Shown: positions 1-11,500, numbered from the stretch's first letter. The stretch: DNA of 64,000 nt from Bacteroidota bacterium (GCA_963169355.1 CAUJCR010000002.1:124001-188000), one strand, 5' to 3'. The notes: generated by a model not told the origin, from the letters alone. Program-made: numbers and translations.

Positions 1-667
1 ACCATTTATTAAGTATTGCTAAGCCAGAAAACAAACCTATTAAGAAAATATTTTTTAATGTTTTATGATGAATATATCTTGTTAATGCCCATATAGAAGC
101 AAAAATTAGATTAATAAAAACAACATCGTTATGGTCTGTAGCTATTGCTCCAGATAATTGTTCGTTCATGTAATTATTTAAACAATAAAACAATGCAGCA
201 TAAAATCCAATTCTTGAGTTGGCAATATTTTTTCCAATGCCATAAATAAAAAAAACACCAGCTACAGCATAAACTAAACTAGGAAATCGTACCGCAAAAT
301 ATGAATTTCCAAATATCTTGATGCTTAATGCTATTTGCCACAAAAACCAAGGCTGTTTATGTAACCAAATGGAAGAGTCCCACCAGTTTTTATAATCATG
401 TTCAAAAAAAGGATCTTTATATAACAAAGGTTTTAATGGGTTGTCGGCTAAATGTTTTGCTACTAAACCATGAAATGATTCGTCCCACAACATTAAATAA
501 GGAGTGAGTAAGATCATAAAAAGTTTTATCCCTAAAGCGCCAGTTAATAGTAGAAACAGAGATTTGTTATTATCGTAAATCTCAAAATGAACGATAGAAA
601 TAGCAATAAATAGAAATGATACCGCTAAAATAACTTGTAGATATATTGCAAAATATGAATCGAACAT
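1..667 (-). CDS. GT39/ArnT-like membrane glycosyltransferase, partial (C-terminal part lies beyond the window)
   Basis: The visible 222 residues begin at an ATG (665-667 on the plus strand) and run off the left edge. Several hydrophobic helices are visible: about residues 3-22, 31-48 and 115-140. The first large loop carries W-D-E-S-F-H followed by a stretch ending L-H-K-Q-P-W-F. This matches the acidic loop and the K-P-P-L-like motif of the dolichyl-phosphate-mannose-protein mannosyltransferase/ArnT family (GT39, PMT_2), integral membrane enzymes that move sugars from polyprenyl-phosphate donors to lipid or protein acceptors outside the membrane. Substrate and acceptor cannot be told. A 56-base gap separates it from the lipoprotein gene upstream. 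Family call is fairly firm; specificity is unknown. Confidence 0.75.
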   Translation of the reverse strand, partial: MFDSYFAIYLQVILAVSFLFIAISIVHFEIYDNNKSLFLLLTGALGIKLFMILLTPYLMLWDESFHGLVAKHLADNPLKPLLYKDPFFEHDYKNWWDSSIWLHKQPWFLWQIALSIKIFGNSYFAVRFPSLVYAVAGVFFIYGIGKNIANSRIGFYAALFYCLNNYMNEQLSGAIATDHNDVVFINLIFASIWALTRYIHHKTLKNIFLIGLFSGLAILNKW

Positions 668-723
668 TTTAAAGCGTTACTTTCTAGTTTAAATTTTAAA
701 TAGAAAGTTAACATAAGTATAAT

Positions 724-1281
724 TTATTGTACGGCTTTTATTTTATAAAAAGATAATTTTATATCATCACAATCTAAAGTCGATTTACCATCTGGGTTAA
801 AAGAATATGACTTAATAATTAAACCATTTCTATTTATAATGTTAGCTGGGAAAGTAACACTATCTACAACTTGAATCCATTTATTGGTTTCAGCAATATG
901 ACTTCTGAAATCAATTTTTTCCCACTTTAAGACATGTCCATTGCCATCTTCTAACGACAATGCAAATTCTTTATTGTGCGATAAATCGCCTACCCTCACC
1001 CATCCTTCAAATTTTACTTTTGCATCGGCTTGCAATAAACTATCATGCACATTAAAAATAAATCCACTTCCATAAATGTTAGAACTATCAGCTCTTGAGA
1101 AGAAATTACCCGAATGAGCATCTCCCTTAACTTCAACTTTTATAGTGGTATCTTCAAAATCGGTAAAGTGCGTATAAACTAATGTACTTTTTTCTTCGGT
1201 TTTGCTTTCATTGTTTGAGCAAGACACCGCTATTATTATAGATAGAACGCCTAAAAATTTATATACTAATTTCCCTTTCAC
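724..1281 (-). CDS. predicted lipoprotein of unknown function
   Basis: This 185-residue protein has a short lipoprotein signal peptide. A hydrophobic stretch at residues 8-19 is followed by A-V-S-C, so Cys21 is the likely lipidated residue. An acidic, Ser/Asn-rich linker follows. The rest looks like a beta-rich domain (a carbohydrate-binding-like jelly roll is possible), but I recognise no family. The start is GTG; no ATG lies before the lipobox, so the GTG is needed to keep the signal. It lies 10 bases downstream of the CoA-transferase gene on the same strand and is probably co-transcribed with it, without an obvious functional link. Confidence 0.7.
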   Translation of the reverse strand: MKGKLVYKFLGVLSIIIAVSCSNNESKTEEKSTLVYTHFTDFEDTTIKVEVKGDAHSGNFFSRADSSNIYGSGFIFNVHDSLLQADAKVKFEGWVRVGDLSHNKEFALSLEDGNGHVLKWEKIDFRSHIAETNKWIQVVDSVTFPANIINRNGLIIKSYSFNPDGKSTLDCDDIKLSFYKIKAVQ

Positions 1282-1291
1282 AATTACTAAT

Positions 1292-2002
1292 TTATTTTTT
1301 CCTTACGGTTACTTGTTCTATTCGTTTTTCGTATTTCTCTCCTTTAAAAATACGGTGTACATAAATACCAGGTGTGTGAATTTGGTTAGGATCTAATTCG
1401 CCAACCTCTACTAGTTCTTCCACTTCGGCAATTGTAATTTTTCCGGCCATCGCAATCATTGGATTAAAGTTACGAGCAGTGTATCTAAATACTAAATTAC
1501 CTGCTGTATCACCTTTCCATGCTTTTACAATCGCAAAGTCGGCTTCAAATGCCTTTTCTTCAAGGTACTCTTTAGTTTGTCCGTTATAGGTAAAAGTACG
1601 CACAGGTTTACCAATGGCAACTTCAGTACCTACGCCTGCAGGCGTATATATAACAGGCATTCCATAGCCTGCAGCTAAACAACGAGTAGCTAATGTTCCT
1701 TGAGGGATTAATTCAACTTCAAGTTCCCCACTTAACATCTGGCGTTCAAATTCGGCATTTTCACCAACGTAAGATGCTACCATTTTTTTAATTTGTTTGT
1801 TTTGTAACAACAAGCCTAAACCAAAATCGTCAACACCAGCATTATTACTAATACAAGTTAAACCTTTAATTCCTTTTTTTACTAGCGCAGCAATACAGTT
1901 CTCTGGGATGCCACATAAACCAAAACCACCTACTAATAATGTGGCGTTGTCTTTAATGTCTTTTGTTGCCTCTTCGGCATTTTTTACTACTCTGTTAATC
2001 AT
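1292..2002 (-). CDS. scoA: 3-oxoacid (succinyl-CoA:acetoacetate-type) CoA-transferase, subunit A
   Basis: The 236-residue protein has the length and hallmarks of the A subunit of family I CoA-transferases (ScoA/AtoD/PcaI). These include a [11 protein letters not shown] loop near residues 25-35, which belongs to the CoA-binding region of the family, and a conserved N-N-A-G sequence. The enzyme moves CoA between succinate and 3-oxoacids such as acetoacetate. The catalytic glutamate sits in subunit B. No B-subunit gene lies on either side: upstream is the penicillin-binding protein, 25 bases away, and downstream is a lipoprotein. The partner must therefore be encoded elsewhere, or this gene has become separated from it. 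Confidence 0.9.
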   Translation of the reverse strand: MINRVVKNAEEATKDIKDNATLLVGGFGLCGIPENCIAALVKKGIKGLTCISNNAGVDDFGLGLLLQNKQIKKMVASYVGENAEFERQMLSGELEVELIPQGTLATRCLAAGYGMPVIYTPAGVGTEVAIGKPVRTFTYNGQTKEYLEEKAFEADFAIVKAWKGDTAGNLVFRYTARNFNPMIAMAGKITIAEVEELVEVGELDPNQIHTPGIYVHRIFKGEKYEKRIEQVTVRKK

Positions 2003-2027
2003 AACTTCTATTTTAATTTTACTTCAA

Positions 2028-4283
2028 TTAATTCTCAAAATCAAAATCCTGAATTGGATTTTCTTTCTCGGTCTCTGCATCGTATTTAGAACAATCCAGT
2101 TCAATATTACCCATATTTTGGGGTTTTTCAAAACCATTTTTACTAACCTTTAAACTTGGGTCGGCATACACTTTTTGAAAAAACTTAGCCCAGATTGGAA
2201 GCGCCATGCTCGCACCTTGCCCTTCGTTAGTTGAGTTAAAATGAATACTTCTATCCTCTCCACCTGTCCAACAGCCTGCAGCTAAATCAGGCGTTAAACC
2301 CATAAACCAACCATCTGCATTGTTTTGTGTAGTACCTGTTTTACCCGCAATCTCGTTTTTTAAACCATATCTAAATCTTAAGCGAGCACCAGTACCATAA
2401 TCAACAACGCCACGCATTAATTGTATCATCACGTAAGCTCTCTCTTCACTAAACACCTCATCACTATTTGGAAAAAACTCCTCAAGTACTTTTCCATTCT
2501 TATCTTCAATTCTAGTTACAAAAGTGGGTTCAATGTGCGTGCCTTTGTTAGCAAAAGTAGCATTGGCTGCTACCATTTCAAATACCGAGATATCAGGTGT
2601 TCCAAGGGCAATAGATGGAACAGATTCAATGGGTGATGTAATTCCCAAACGGCGCACTAATTTAATGACTGCTTCAGGTCCAAATTGCTTCATTACCCAA
2701 GCAGTTACATAATTTATAGAGCCTGCTAATGCATAACGCAAGGTTACCATTTTTCCCGTTCCTTTAGCACCATCCGAATTTTCTGGACACCAAGCAGGTT
2801 GCCCAGGTATTTCAATACAAGTTTTTACATTGGGTACTTGATAGCATGGCGAATAACCTTCCTGTATAGCTAAAGCATATACAAATGGTTTAAAAGTAGA
2901 ACCTACCTGACGACGTCCAACTTTTACATGATCAAACTTAAAATGCTTGTGATTAACGCCACCTACCCAAGCTTTCACATAACCCGTAGATGGTTCAATG
3001 GCTACAAAACCTGTATGTAAAAAACTCTTATAATATCGAATACTATCCCATGGCGACATAATGGTATCTATCTCACCTCTGAGGCTATATACCGTCATCT
3101 CTACAGGTTTTTTAAACTCCTCCATTATTTGTTCGCTCGATAAGCCCATATTTTTAAGTGAACGATATCTATCACTTCGTTTCATGGAGCTAATCATAAT
3201 ATTTTGAATTTGCTCTTTATTTACATTCCAAGCAAAAGGTGCATTTCTTTTTGTTTTACATTCTTTATTAAATTGTTTTTGTAAATCAGTCATGTGTTCA
3301 GCAACAGCTTCTTCGGCATATTGCTGCATACGCATATCAATGGTTGTAAAAATTCGCAACCCATCTTTATAAATATTGTATGGCTTATTTGTTTCAGGAT
3401 TAATATGATTTTTACACCATTCGCGCAAATAATTCTCGCGCAAATACTCTCTAAAATAAGGTGCAGGGCCATCATTGTGGTCTTCAGGGTGATATGATAA
3501 ACCAAGAGGTAAATTCTTTAAACTATCATATTTTTGTTCAGATAAATAGCCATACTTTACCATCTGGTTCATAACCACATTGCGTCTTTGTTTGGTAGCA
3601 TCAGGTCGTTTAATTGGATCGAATAAAGAAGGATTTTTAGCCATACCAATAAGCATGGCGGCTTGCTGAATTTCTAAACTATCTTGAGAACGATTAAAAT
3701 AAATTTGAGCAGCCGACTTAACTCCTACGGCTAAGTGTAAAAAATCAAACTTATTAAGATACATGGCTAAAATTTCATCTTTCGTGTAATTGCGTTCGAG
3801 TCGAGCTGCAATAACCCATTCCTTTAATTTCCTTATTACTGTTTCAAATTTGGTTAGTTTCTCACGCGGAAACATCATTTTAGCTAATTGCTGTGATAAT
3901 GTACTACCACCACCACTACTTGAACTTCCAGTTAATGCACCAAATACAGCTCTACCAAGCGCTTTTAAGTCAACACCGCTATGCTCTTTAAAACGGGCAT
4001 CTTCGGTAGCAATCAGGGCTTCTACTAAGTTAGAATCTAATTCATAGTATTTTACATTTACCCTATTTTCAGCATAATATTTACCTAAAATTTTCATATC
4101 GCTACTATACACCACTGTTGCTAAATTGCTTTTAGGGTTTTGAAGCTCTGCCACACTCGGTAAATCAAAAAATATCTCGAAAGAAATTAAAGAAATAATG
4201 GAAAGAATTAATAAAAATGGCGACCAAACTAATAACCAAGTAAGTGCTATGAATTTTGAGTTTTTATTAGATGCCATATACAA
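2028..4283 (-). CDS. class A penicillin-binding protein (PBP1A type): glycosyltransferase plus transpeptidase
   Basis: This bifunctional peptidoglycan synthase acts at the periplasmic face of the inner membrane. One helix lies at residues 13-37. The GT51 glycosyltransferase domain follows, with E94-D-A-R-F-K-E-H and the G-G-S-T-L-S-Q-Q motif near 125-132. The transpeptidase domain has all three penicillin-binding motifs: S462-T-F-K465, S522-I-N524 and K648-T-G650. The size (751 residues) suits the family. Two ATGs lie close together (residues 1 and 3), and either could be used. A TAACTTTG -7 box lies 12 bases upstream. The scoA gene follows after 25 bases. Confidence 0.95.
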   Translation of the reverse strand: MYMASNKNSKFIALTWLLVWSPFLLILSIISLISFEIFFDLPSVAELQNPKSNLATVVYSSDMKILGKYYAENRVNVKYYELDSNLVEALIATEDARFKEHSGVDLKALGRAVFGALTGSSSSGGGSTLSQQLAKMMFPREKLTKFETVIRKLKEWVIAARLERNYTKDEILAMYLNKFDFLHLAVGVKSAAQIYFNRSQDSLEIQQAAMLIGMAKNPSLFDPIKRPDATKQRRNVVMNQMVKYGYLSEQKYDSLKNLPLGLSYHPEDHNDGPAPYFREYLRENYLREWCKNHINPETNKPYNIYKDGLRIFTTIDMRMQQYAEEAVAEHMTDLQKQFNKECKTKRNAPFAWNVNKEQIQNIMISSMKRSDRYRSLKNMGLSSEQIMEEFKKPVEMTVYSLRGEIDTIMSPWDSIRYYKSFLHTGFVAIEPSTGYVKAWVGGVNHKHFKFDHVKVGRRQVGSTFKPFVYALAIQEGYSPCYQVPNVKTCIEIPGQPAWCPENSDGAKGTGKMVTLRYALAGSINYVTAWVMKQFGPEAVIKLVRRLGITSPIESVPSIALGTPDISVFEMVAANATFANKGTHIEPTFVTRIEDKNGKVLEEFFPNSDEVFSEERAYVMIQLMRGVVDYGTGARLRFRYGLKNEIAGKTGTTQNNADGWFMGLTPDLAAGCWTGGEDRSIHFNSTNEGQGASMALPIWAKFFQKVYADPSLKVSKNGFEKPQNMGNIELDCSKYDAETEKENPIQDFDFEN

Positions 4284-4294
4284 TAAATGTTTTG

Positions 4295-4302
4295 CAAAGT
4301 TA
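4295..4302 (-). promoter_or_regulatory. -7 box of the PBP gene promoter
   Basis: On the minus strand this reads TAACTTTG, a full match to the Bacteroidota -7 element TAnnTTTG. A TTTAG lies 18 bases further upstream and is only an approximate -33 element. It is placed just before the PBP start. Confidence 0.4.
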
Positions 4303-4462
4303 TATTAAATGCTCAATTATCTAAACTATATTTAAAATTTAGTAGTGGTTTAAATTGATATTTTAAAATAGGTATCTCAAAAAAACCTCTAAATAATTTA
4401 GGAATCCAATATTACCCTGAATTTTTTAAGATGTTAAACTTCAAAATTTCGACAAAATAACA

Positions 4463-4492
4463 TTGTAAATATAAAAAAAAGGACTATTTTTG
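4463..4492 (+). promoter_or_regulatory. promoter of the first giant T9SS protein gene
   Basis: TTG at 4463-4465, a 19-base spacer and TATTTTTG at 4485-4492 match both elements of the Bacteroidota housekeeping promoter at the usual spacing. It leaves a leader of about 65 bases before the ATG at 4564. The rest of the 280-base gap (4284-4563) is AT-rich and I see nothing else in it. Confidence 0.6.
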
Positions 4493-4563
4493 GTTGAAAA
4501 TAAGATACCTGGTATGTAAGAATAAAGTACATATCTGTTATTTTTTTATTATAAAAACTAACT

Positions 4564-7500
4564 ATGAAAAAAAATCTACTCATTATTTTAACAGCGTTTG
4601 CTAGTATTGCAGCATTAGCTCAAAACAGACCAGTTGAAACAAAGAAAGACCCTAACGTGTTTGATGAAGCAGCAGCAAGAGCACAAGCTAAGGCTAAAAA
4701 TCTTAAATCAACCGAAATTGAAGGTTATGTAAATTATTTAAGAAACGATTTCTCTTCTAAAAAAGCGTTAGCTAAAGAAACTCATCATCATACGCCTTAC
4801 GAACCTGCTGGAACATTAGGTGTTCAAGAAACGGTTATTTATCTTGAACCTGGAAAGCCCATGAGCGTGGGATGCCCAAATATGGGATTTGAACAATTTA
4901 ACTTTACTGGTTGGACTGGTGGAATTGGAACTGTTTCTACAGGACCAATAGGTGGAAATCCTAACTATACACCAACAGGCGCAACAATTATCAATACAGC
5001 TGGTAATAACGTATCCCAAGCAAACACCATTAATTATCATACAATTTTATCGTTGCCTCCTGTTGATCCGAATTACTTAACTATTAATGGTTATGATTCG
5101 GCTGCTTGTAGAGCAGTAGGTACACAAACCATTTCAGATATTCCGTTTGTATCTCCTTTTAGTTTCGATCCAGTATCAGTGCGTATGAATGGAACAAACT
5201 CTAACTACAGAGCTTGTCGTTTAAAATATATTACCACTGTTTCTCCAACTAATCTACGTTTATCTTTTAGTTATGCGGTAGTATTACAAAACCCGAGTGG
5301 TCACGCTACAGAAGAGTCTCCGTACTTTAAAGTGGAAGTAAAGAACGAAGCTACTGGCGTTATCTTACCTGGTTGTACATCATACACATTCAATCCAAAA
5401 TCGAGTTTACCTTCTGATTCCTTAAAATTGTCTGTAATCGGCAATAGTTTTGACCCTACCTATTATAGAAAATGGCAATACTACTCGGTAGATTTATCTT
5501 CATTACCTGCAGGAACAAACGTATCCATAAACTTTGAAGTAGGTGGTTGTACCTTAGGCGGACACTGGGGTTATGCTTATGTGGATGCAGAATGTGGAGG
5601 TATAGGTACACCTTATGCCAACATGTGTTCGGGATCTAACTTTGCTACCTTAATTGCCCCTACTGGCTTTAATAATTACCAATGGTATGGTCCAGGTGGT
5701 ATTATTGCTGGAGCAACTAATGATACGCTAATTCAATCGCCTGCAACCCCAGGAGATACTTATACAGTTACAATGGTATCACCTGGCGGATGTGCTTTAT
5801 CGCAAACAGTTTCCATAGGGTTTACAACTGTAAACATTATTAATTTAAACTCAACAAGTTCATGTCCTGGTGGAAATTCAGGAACTGCCTCTGTTCAAGC
5901 AAATGGTAGTAATGGAATTTATACATATACATGGACAAATACCTCAACTGGACAGGTTGTATCAAACAACCAAACAGCAACAGGCTTAGCACCTGGCAAT
6001 TATAGCGTTGTAGTTGCATCTACCACCTGTGGTCAAGCCTCTGCAAACCTATCCGTGGGTGTTTCACCACCATTCTTTCAAGCTATGTCTAAAGCATTTT
6101 GTGGAAACTCCACCATTATTGCTTTAGCTGGTGGCTCCAATTATCAATGGTATTTTAATAATACTCCAGTTGCCGCCCCTCTTGGTACTAATGATACGAT
6201 GTATATTAATAATGCAACTAACGGAGATATTTTTACTGTAGTGTATAATAATGCCCAAGGTTGTAGAGACTCTATAAAATATACACTAAATCAAATTACT
6301 GGTGGAAGTGCTTATTTTTCTAACACTACAAATGTTTGTCCTAATAATACAAATGGATCAACAGTATTAAACTTAAATACACCGTTTGCAGCTCCATATA
6401 GTTATTATGTTACTGGACCTACTTCTTCTAATGTAGTGTTAAATACAAGTTCAAGTGCAACCACTCAAACCTTGTCGCCACTAGCACCAGGTACATATAC
6501 AGCGGTTATTAATGATGGTACTTGTATTTATAATTATACAGTAGCTATTGGAGTTATTCAAACAAACTTTACAATTACACCAACTAATACTGTATTATGT
6601 TTTCCAGAAGAAACTACATTTAACTTAAGTTTTGGTGATGTAGCTCCTAGCACTTGTGGGTTATCCGCTACGGGAGGATGTTCAACTCCTAATGTAGTAC
6701 AAATTGGAAATGGTACAACTGTAAACTCAACCACATCATATCCTGCTATATATGGTAACTTTTATAGAAACACAAGACACCAATTGTTATTTAGAGCAAG
6801 TGAGCTAATTGCTGCTGGTGTACAGGCTGGTAAACTATCAAGCATCTCATTTTTTGTAACAACAATTAATGGTGCAACTGCTTATCCAAACTTTACTATT
6901 AAAATGAAGTGTACTACTGTAAATGATTTACCTCCTGGTTCTGCTTTTGATAATACAGGTCTAGTACAAGTGTATAATGTGGCTACAGCAAATATAACTA
7001 CAGGTTGGAATACCTACAACTTCCCTAATGCTTATGAATGGGATGGCGTTTCTAACTTATTAGTAGATGTTTGTAATGCTCAAACAGCCTCTTGGACAAA
7101 CAACTCTTCATCTCCTTATACAATAACACCTTTCAACTCAGTAAGATGGTTTAATAGTGATGGAACAGTTGCGTGTGGAAATTCAACATCTTCTGGATAT
7201 ACGCCTAACACTACTTACCGTCCTAATGTACAATTTGGCAATTGTGGTGCTTCTGCTCCTTCAGCTTATAGCGTGGCAGTATCTTCTAACGGAACTGTTA
7301 CTGTGAATTATGCAAACGATTCGTTAAAGGTTGCGCCAACATTTACTACTCCTCCTGCTAATGGTCAAGTAGTATATACATTCTCTGTTACAAATCCAGT
7401 AGGTGGATGTGTAGAAACAAAAACTATTGCAGTGTTGTATCCTCCATTAACTACAAGTATTACAACTGCTGTCACAAATAGTACAATATGCGAAGGAGAC

Positions 7501-8496
7501 ACAACCTCTTTATTAGCTTTTGGAGCATACAACTACAGCTGGTCTTATTTCCAAGGTGGTGGATTAACACCTATTGCTACCTCTTCTACTATTAATGTTA
7601 CGCCTCCATCGGTGGGGTTAAACACTTATGTAGTTACAGGAAATGCGCCATGCCCATCGGCAACGCCTGATACAAAAACGGTAACTGTAAATGTAATTCC
7701 TAAAGCTAACCTAATAGCTGCTCCACTAAATAACGTGGTGAAGTGTTTAAACCAACCATTTATATTAAATGTAGGCGTTGGTTCATCTACATCGGGTAAT
7801 GCAGGTACTCCTTATTCGTATTCTTGGACCGAGCAACCTTCAAATACTCCAGCTCCAGGAGCTACAAACTCATCTACGTACTCTGCTAACTCAAATAATA
7901 CAACTACATATCAAGTTGCCATTACAGGTTCTTGTGCCATTGGTACTACTGCAACGGTAACCGTAAGTAACTTTGTAAATGACTTAGGAGTTTCAATTAT
8001 TGATTCGGCTGCAATTTGTCCTCGTAGTGATTTTGAGTTAAATGCTATATCTAATGGAGGACGTCCAAATTATAATTATAACTGGACAATGGCTCCTTCA
8101 TTAAGTAGTATTAGCAATACTAATCATTTATCAATGAACTCTCCAGAAACTGAAGGTACTTATACTATCATGGTAACTTCTACAGATAGTTGTGGTTATG
8201 TAGCATCTGACATTCAATTAATCACTGTTTTACCTCCATGTGAGATTGTGATACCAAATGTTATTACGCCAAATGGTGATGGAGTAAATGAATACTTCAA
8301 AATCAAAAACTTAGAATACCACCCTAACACTTCATTAATAATTTATGACAGATGGGGTAAAAAAGTGTATGAAAGTAATAACTACGACAATATGTGGAAA
8401 GCAGAAGGTAAAAATGATGGCACATTCTTCTATATCCTAGATGTACCTGATGATAAAAAATATACTGGTCATATCACGGTTTTTAGTAAGCCATAA
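4564..8496 (+). CDS. giant secreted surface protein with type B T9SS sorting domain (paralogue 1)
   Basis: The 1310-residue protein has a Sec signal peptide (residues 1-19, ending A-L-A) and a helical, Lys/Ala-rich segment at about 22-70. An N-terminal module follows, with C-P-N-M-G-F-E near 99-105 and many cysteines. Several Ig-like modules come next, each with Cys near its start and a Y-x-W core. A jelly-roll-like domain lies at about 690-900. The last 85-90 residues carry I-P-N-V-I-T-P-N-G-D-G and I-Y-D-R-W-G-K, the gliding-motility-associated C-terminal signal (T9SS type B). The protein should therefore cross the outer membrane by T9SS and stay surface-bound or be released. The next gene is a full-length paralogue. 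Its role (adhesion, gliding or matrix) cannot be told. Confidence 0.9.
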   Translation: MKKNLLIILTAFASIAALAQNRPVETKKDPNVFDEAAARAQAKAKNLKSTEIEGYVNYLRNDFSSKKALAKETHHHTPYEPAGTLGVQETVIYLEPGKPMSVGCPNMGFEQFNFTGWTGGIGTVSTGPIGGNPNYTPTGATIINTAGNNVSQANTINYHTILSLPPVDPNYLTINGYDSAACRAVGTQTISDIPFVSPFSFDPVSVRMNGTNSNYRACRLKYITTVSPTNLRLSFSYAVVLQNPSGHATEESPYFKVEVKNEATGVILPGCTSYTFNPKSSLPSDSLKLSVIGNSFDPTYYRKWQYYSVDLSSLPAGTNVSINFEVGGCTLGGHWGYAYVDAECGGIGTPYANMCSGSNFATLIAPTGFNNYQWYGPGGIIAGATNDTLIQSPATPGDTYTVTMVSPGGCALSQTVSIGFTTVNIINLNSTSSCPGGNSGTASVQANGSNGIYTYTWTNTSTGQVVSNNQTATGLAPGNYSVVVASTTCGQASANLSVGVSPPFFQAMSKAFCGNSTIIALAGGSNYQWYFNNTPVAAPLGTNDTMYINNATNGDIFTVVYNNAQGCRDSIKYTLNQITGGSAYFSNTTNVCPNNTNGSTVLNLNTPFAAPYSYYVTGPTSSNVVLNTSSSATTQTLSPLAPGTYTAVINDGTCIYNYTVAIGVIQTNFTITPTNTVLCFPEETTFNLSFGDVAPSTCGLSATGGCSTPNVVQIGNGTTVNSTTSYPAIYGNFYRNTRHQLLFRASELIAAGVQAGKLSSISFFVTTINGATAYPNFTIKMKCTTVNDLPPGSAFDNTGLVQVYNVATANITTGWNTYNFPNAYEWDGVSNLLVDVCNAQTASWTNNSSSPYTITPFNSVRWFNSDGTVACGNSTSSGYTPNTTYRPNVQFGNCGASAPSAYSVAVSSNGTVTVNYANDSLKVAPTFTTPPANGQVVYTFSVTNPVGGCVETKTIAVLYPPLTTSITTAVTNSTICEGDTTSLLAFGAYNYSWSYFQGGGLTPIATSSTINVTPPSVGLNTYVVTGNAPCPSATPDTKTVTVNVIPKANLIAAPLNNVVKCLNQPFILNVGVGSSTSGNAGTPYSYSWTEQPSNTPAPGATNSSTYSANSNNTTTYQVAITGSCAIGTTATVTVSNFVNDLGVSIIDSAAICPRSDFELNAISNGGRPNYNYNWTMAPSLSSISNTNHLSMNSPETEGTYTIMVTSTDSCGYVASDIQLITVLPPCEIVIPNVITPNGDGVNEYFKIKNLEYHPNTSLIIYDRWGKKVYESNNYDNMWKAEGKNDGTFFYILDVPDDKKYTGHITVFSKP

Positions 8497-8520
8497 ACAT
8501 ACCAGTATGTAAAAGTTTTG

Positions 8521-8554
8521 TAAAAAGAAGTGTTTAGTTAAACACTTCTTTTTA
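8521..8554 (+). terminator. intrinsic terminator between the two giant paralogues
   Basis: A near-perfect hairpin pairs 8521-8536 with 8539-8554 around the core GAAGTGTTTA / TAAACACTTC. The right arm ends in TTTTT. It lies 25 bases after the stop of the first giant gene, so the two paralogues are probably separate transcription units or expressed at different levels. Confidence 0.75.
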
Positions 8555-8573
8555 TTTTTACGTATAATATAGC

Positions 8574-11500
8574 ATGAGATGCTTTTGGTTCATAGTTCTA
8601 TTTCAACTTACTTTATATAAAGTAATGCTATCTCAGTTAGAAAACGCAACAAAATTACCAAATACCTTTAACGAACAAGTTGCCAAGCAACAAGCAATAA
8701 ATAAAGGACTAAAGGGTTCAGAAATAGCGGGATATATTAATTACCTAAAAGCTGATTTTTCGAGTAAACAACATCAAAGAATTTTCAAAAAACACTCCAT
8801 TCATCAGCCCTATAAAGCGGAGACTAATGCCATTATTCTTGAACCAAATTCACCAATGAGTATTAGTTGCCCTAACATGGGGTTTGAACAATTTAATTTT
8901 AATGGCTGGACTGGAAGTACAGGAAGTGTTACTGCAGGTAGTAGCTACCCAAACTACAATCAAATTTCTACTGGCACATACAATACAGCAGGAGATAATG
9001 TTTCGTTGCTAAACACCTTAAATTACCACACCATTATGTCGGTAGCGGCCAGTAACCCACAATACCCAAGTTGTGTTGGTTACGACTCGTTAGCTTGTAT
9101 TACAGTAGGAACTCAAATAGTGTCTCAAATCCCAGTGGTAAGCCCTTATAGTTTTGACCAAGTGTCGGTAAGAATGAATGGTGCATTGGCAAATGGAAGA
9201 GCTTGTAAATTAAAATACATTACCACCACTAGTGTAAATAATAAACGGCTTTCTTATAGTTTTGCATTAGTTTTTCAAGATCCAAACAACACTATTCCTG
9301 CACATACAGCAGGAGAATCTCCGTATTTTAAAGTAACCATCAAAAATGAAAATACAGGAACAGAATTACCGGGCTGTACATCATACTCTCTAAACACATT
9401 AAACGCACAACCTCATGATTCATTAGAAACATCAGTGGTATTTACAGGAGACCCAGTTAAATTTAGGAAATGGTATTATTATACGGTAGATTTATCTTCA
9501 TTGCCAGGCGGTACACCTGTTTCACTAAATTTTGAATTAGGAGGATGTACCGAAGGAGGACATTTTTGTTATGCTTATGTAGATGCTGAATGTGGTGGCT
9601 TAGCTACACCTTATGCTAATATGTGTTCGGGAACAAACTTTGCAACATTAATTGCACCTCCTGGGTTTAGCACTTATCAATGGTTTGACGCATTTGGCTC
9701 GCCTATTTCGGGTGCAACGAATGACACATTAATTGAACCTACAACACCTGGCACCGTTTATTCTGTGGCCATGACGCTTCCTAACGGTTGTGTAATTACT
9801 AAAACAGTTACCGTTACACTTACAACCGTTAATATTATTAACTTAAACAGCACTAGTTCATGTGCTGGAGGAAACTCAGGCTCGGCAACCGTTATAGCTA
9901 ATGGAAGTAATAATAATTATAATTACACTTGGGTAAATGTAAGTACAACCCAAACGGTATCCACTAGCCAAACCGCTACCAATTTACCTGCAGGTAACTA
10001 TAGCGTAGTAGTTTCATCTCCAGGATGTGGGCAAGCATCATCTAACTTTAATATAGCTTATTCTCCGCCATATTATTACAGTGAAATAAAAAGCTTTTGC
10101 GGTAATGCTACATTTATTGATAAGTCTGGAGGCAGTAATTACCAATGGTATCAAGGCTCCACCATGCTACCGCCACCCATTGGTAATAACGATACTTTAT
10201 TTTTAGGCGATGCACAAAGCGGAGAGATTTACACCTTAGTATATAAAAACACACAAGGTTGCAAAGATTCCATCAGCTACGTTTTAAATAGATTACCAAG
10301 TGGCACGTTAGATTTTTATGCATTATCCAATAGTTGTATGGGAGATAGTAGCGGTTCTGCTAATCTACAATTTAATAGTACCTACTCGCCTCCTTATCAA
10401 TATCAAATTTTAGGTCCTAGCAGTTCAGATGTTATTTATAGTAATACGGGAAGTAACACAACCATCTCTCTTAGCAACTTGCCTGTAGGTACTTATACAA
10501 CCTACGCAAACGATGGGACTTGTTACTATCAAAAAACTATCACTATTAATCCTATTCTTTCCAATTACACCCTCACTCCACAAACCTATACTCTTATTTG
10601 TTTTCCAGACGAAGTTACAGTGGGTGTAAATATCGGAGAAGAAATTCCAACAAGTTGTGCTTTAAGTAACATACCTTGTTATTCGTTACCTAAGCAATTA
10701 TTTACAACGGGGCCATTTGCTCAAAACACAGCCACTACATACCCTACTCCTTATGGGAACTGGTACACCAACGGAAGAAACCAATACCTCATTCAAAAAA
10801 CAGACTTAAATAATGCTGGAATTTTCGCAGGAAAATTAAACAGTATTGCATTCAATGTATTGGCTATGAATAACAGCGTTAGAAAATACACCAACTTCTC
10901 AATACAAATTGGCTGCACAAGTCTTAACACTTTACCAAATGTAGGAAGCGGCAATCAACCATTTATTACTGGCTTAGTAAGTGTGTATTCTCATTCCAAT
11001 CAACCAGTTTCCGAAGGCTGGCAAACTTATGATTTTACTCAAAGCTATAACTGGGATGGTTTGTCAAACATCATTGTGGAAGTTTGTTTTTCGTTTCCTA
11101 ATGTATCAGGAACAGGTAATTACTCCGAAAATATTTCTGTAGAGTTAAAGTCAACCTCTTATATTGCTAATATGTACCATGTAGAAGATGCAAATCCAGT
11201 ATGTGGTAATAACCAGCCAGCAGACAATGCTATAGGTTCAATGATGCCTGGTGGTTCTAATATGTTACCAAATATGCGGTTTGGATATTGTACCGTTCAA
11301 AATCCAGATGATTATACAGTAACTATCTCGCCTAATGGTACAATTACAGCTAACTATAATAATGATTCAATTACCATTGCGCCAAACTTTGTAACTCCAA
11401 CAGGAACCGTTATATATACTGTTTCAGTTGCTAACCCAGATGGTGGATGTGTTACAACACAAACCATCACTGCATTTTATCCTCCACTCAACACAACAGT

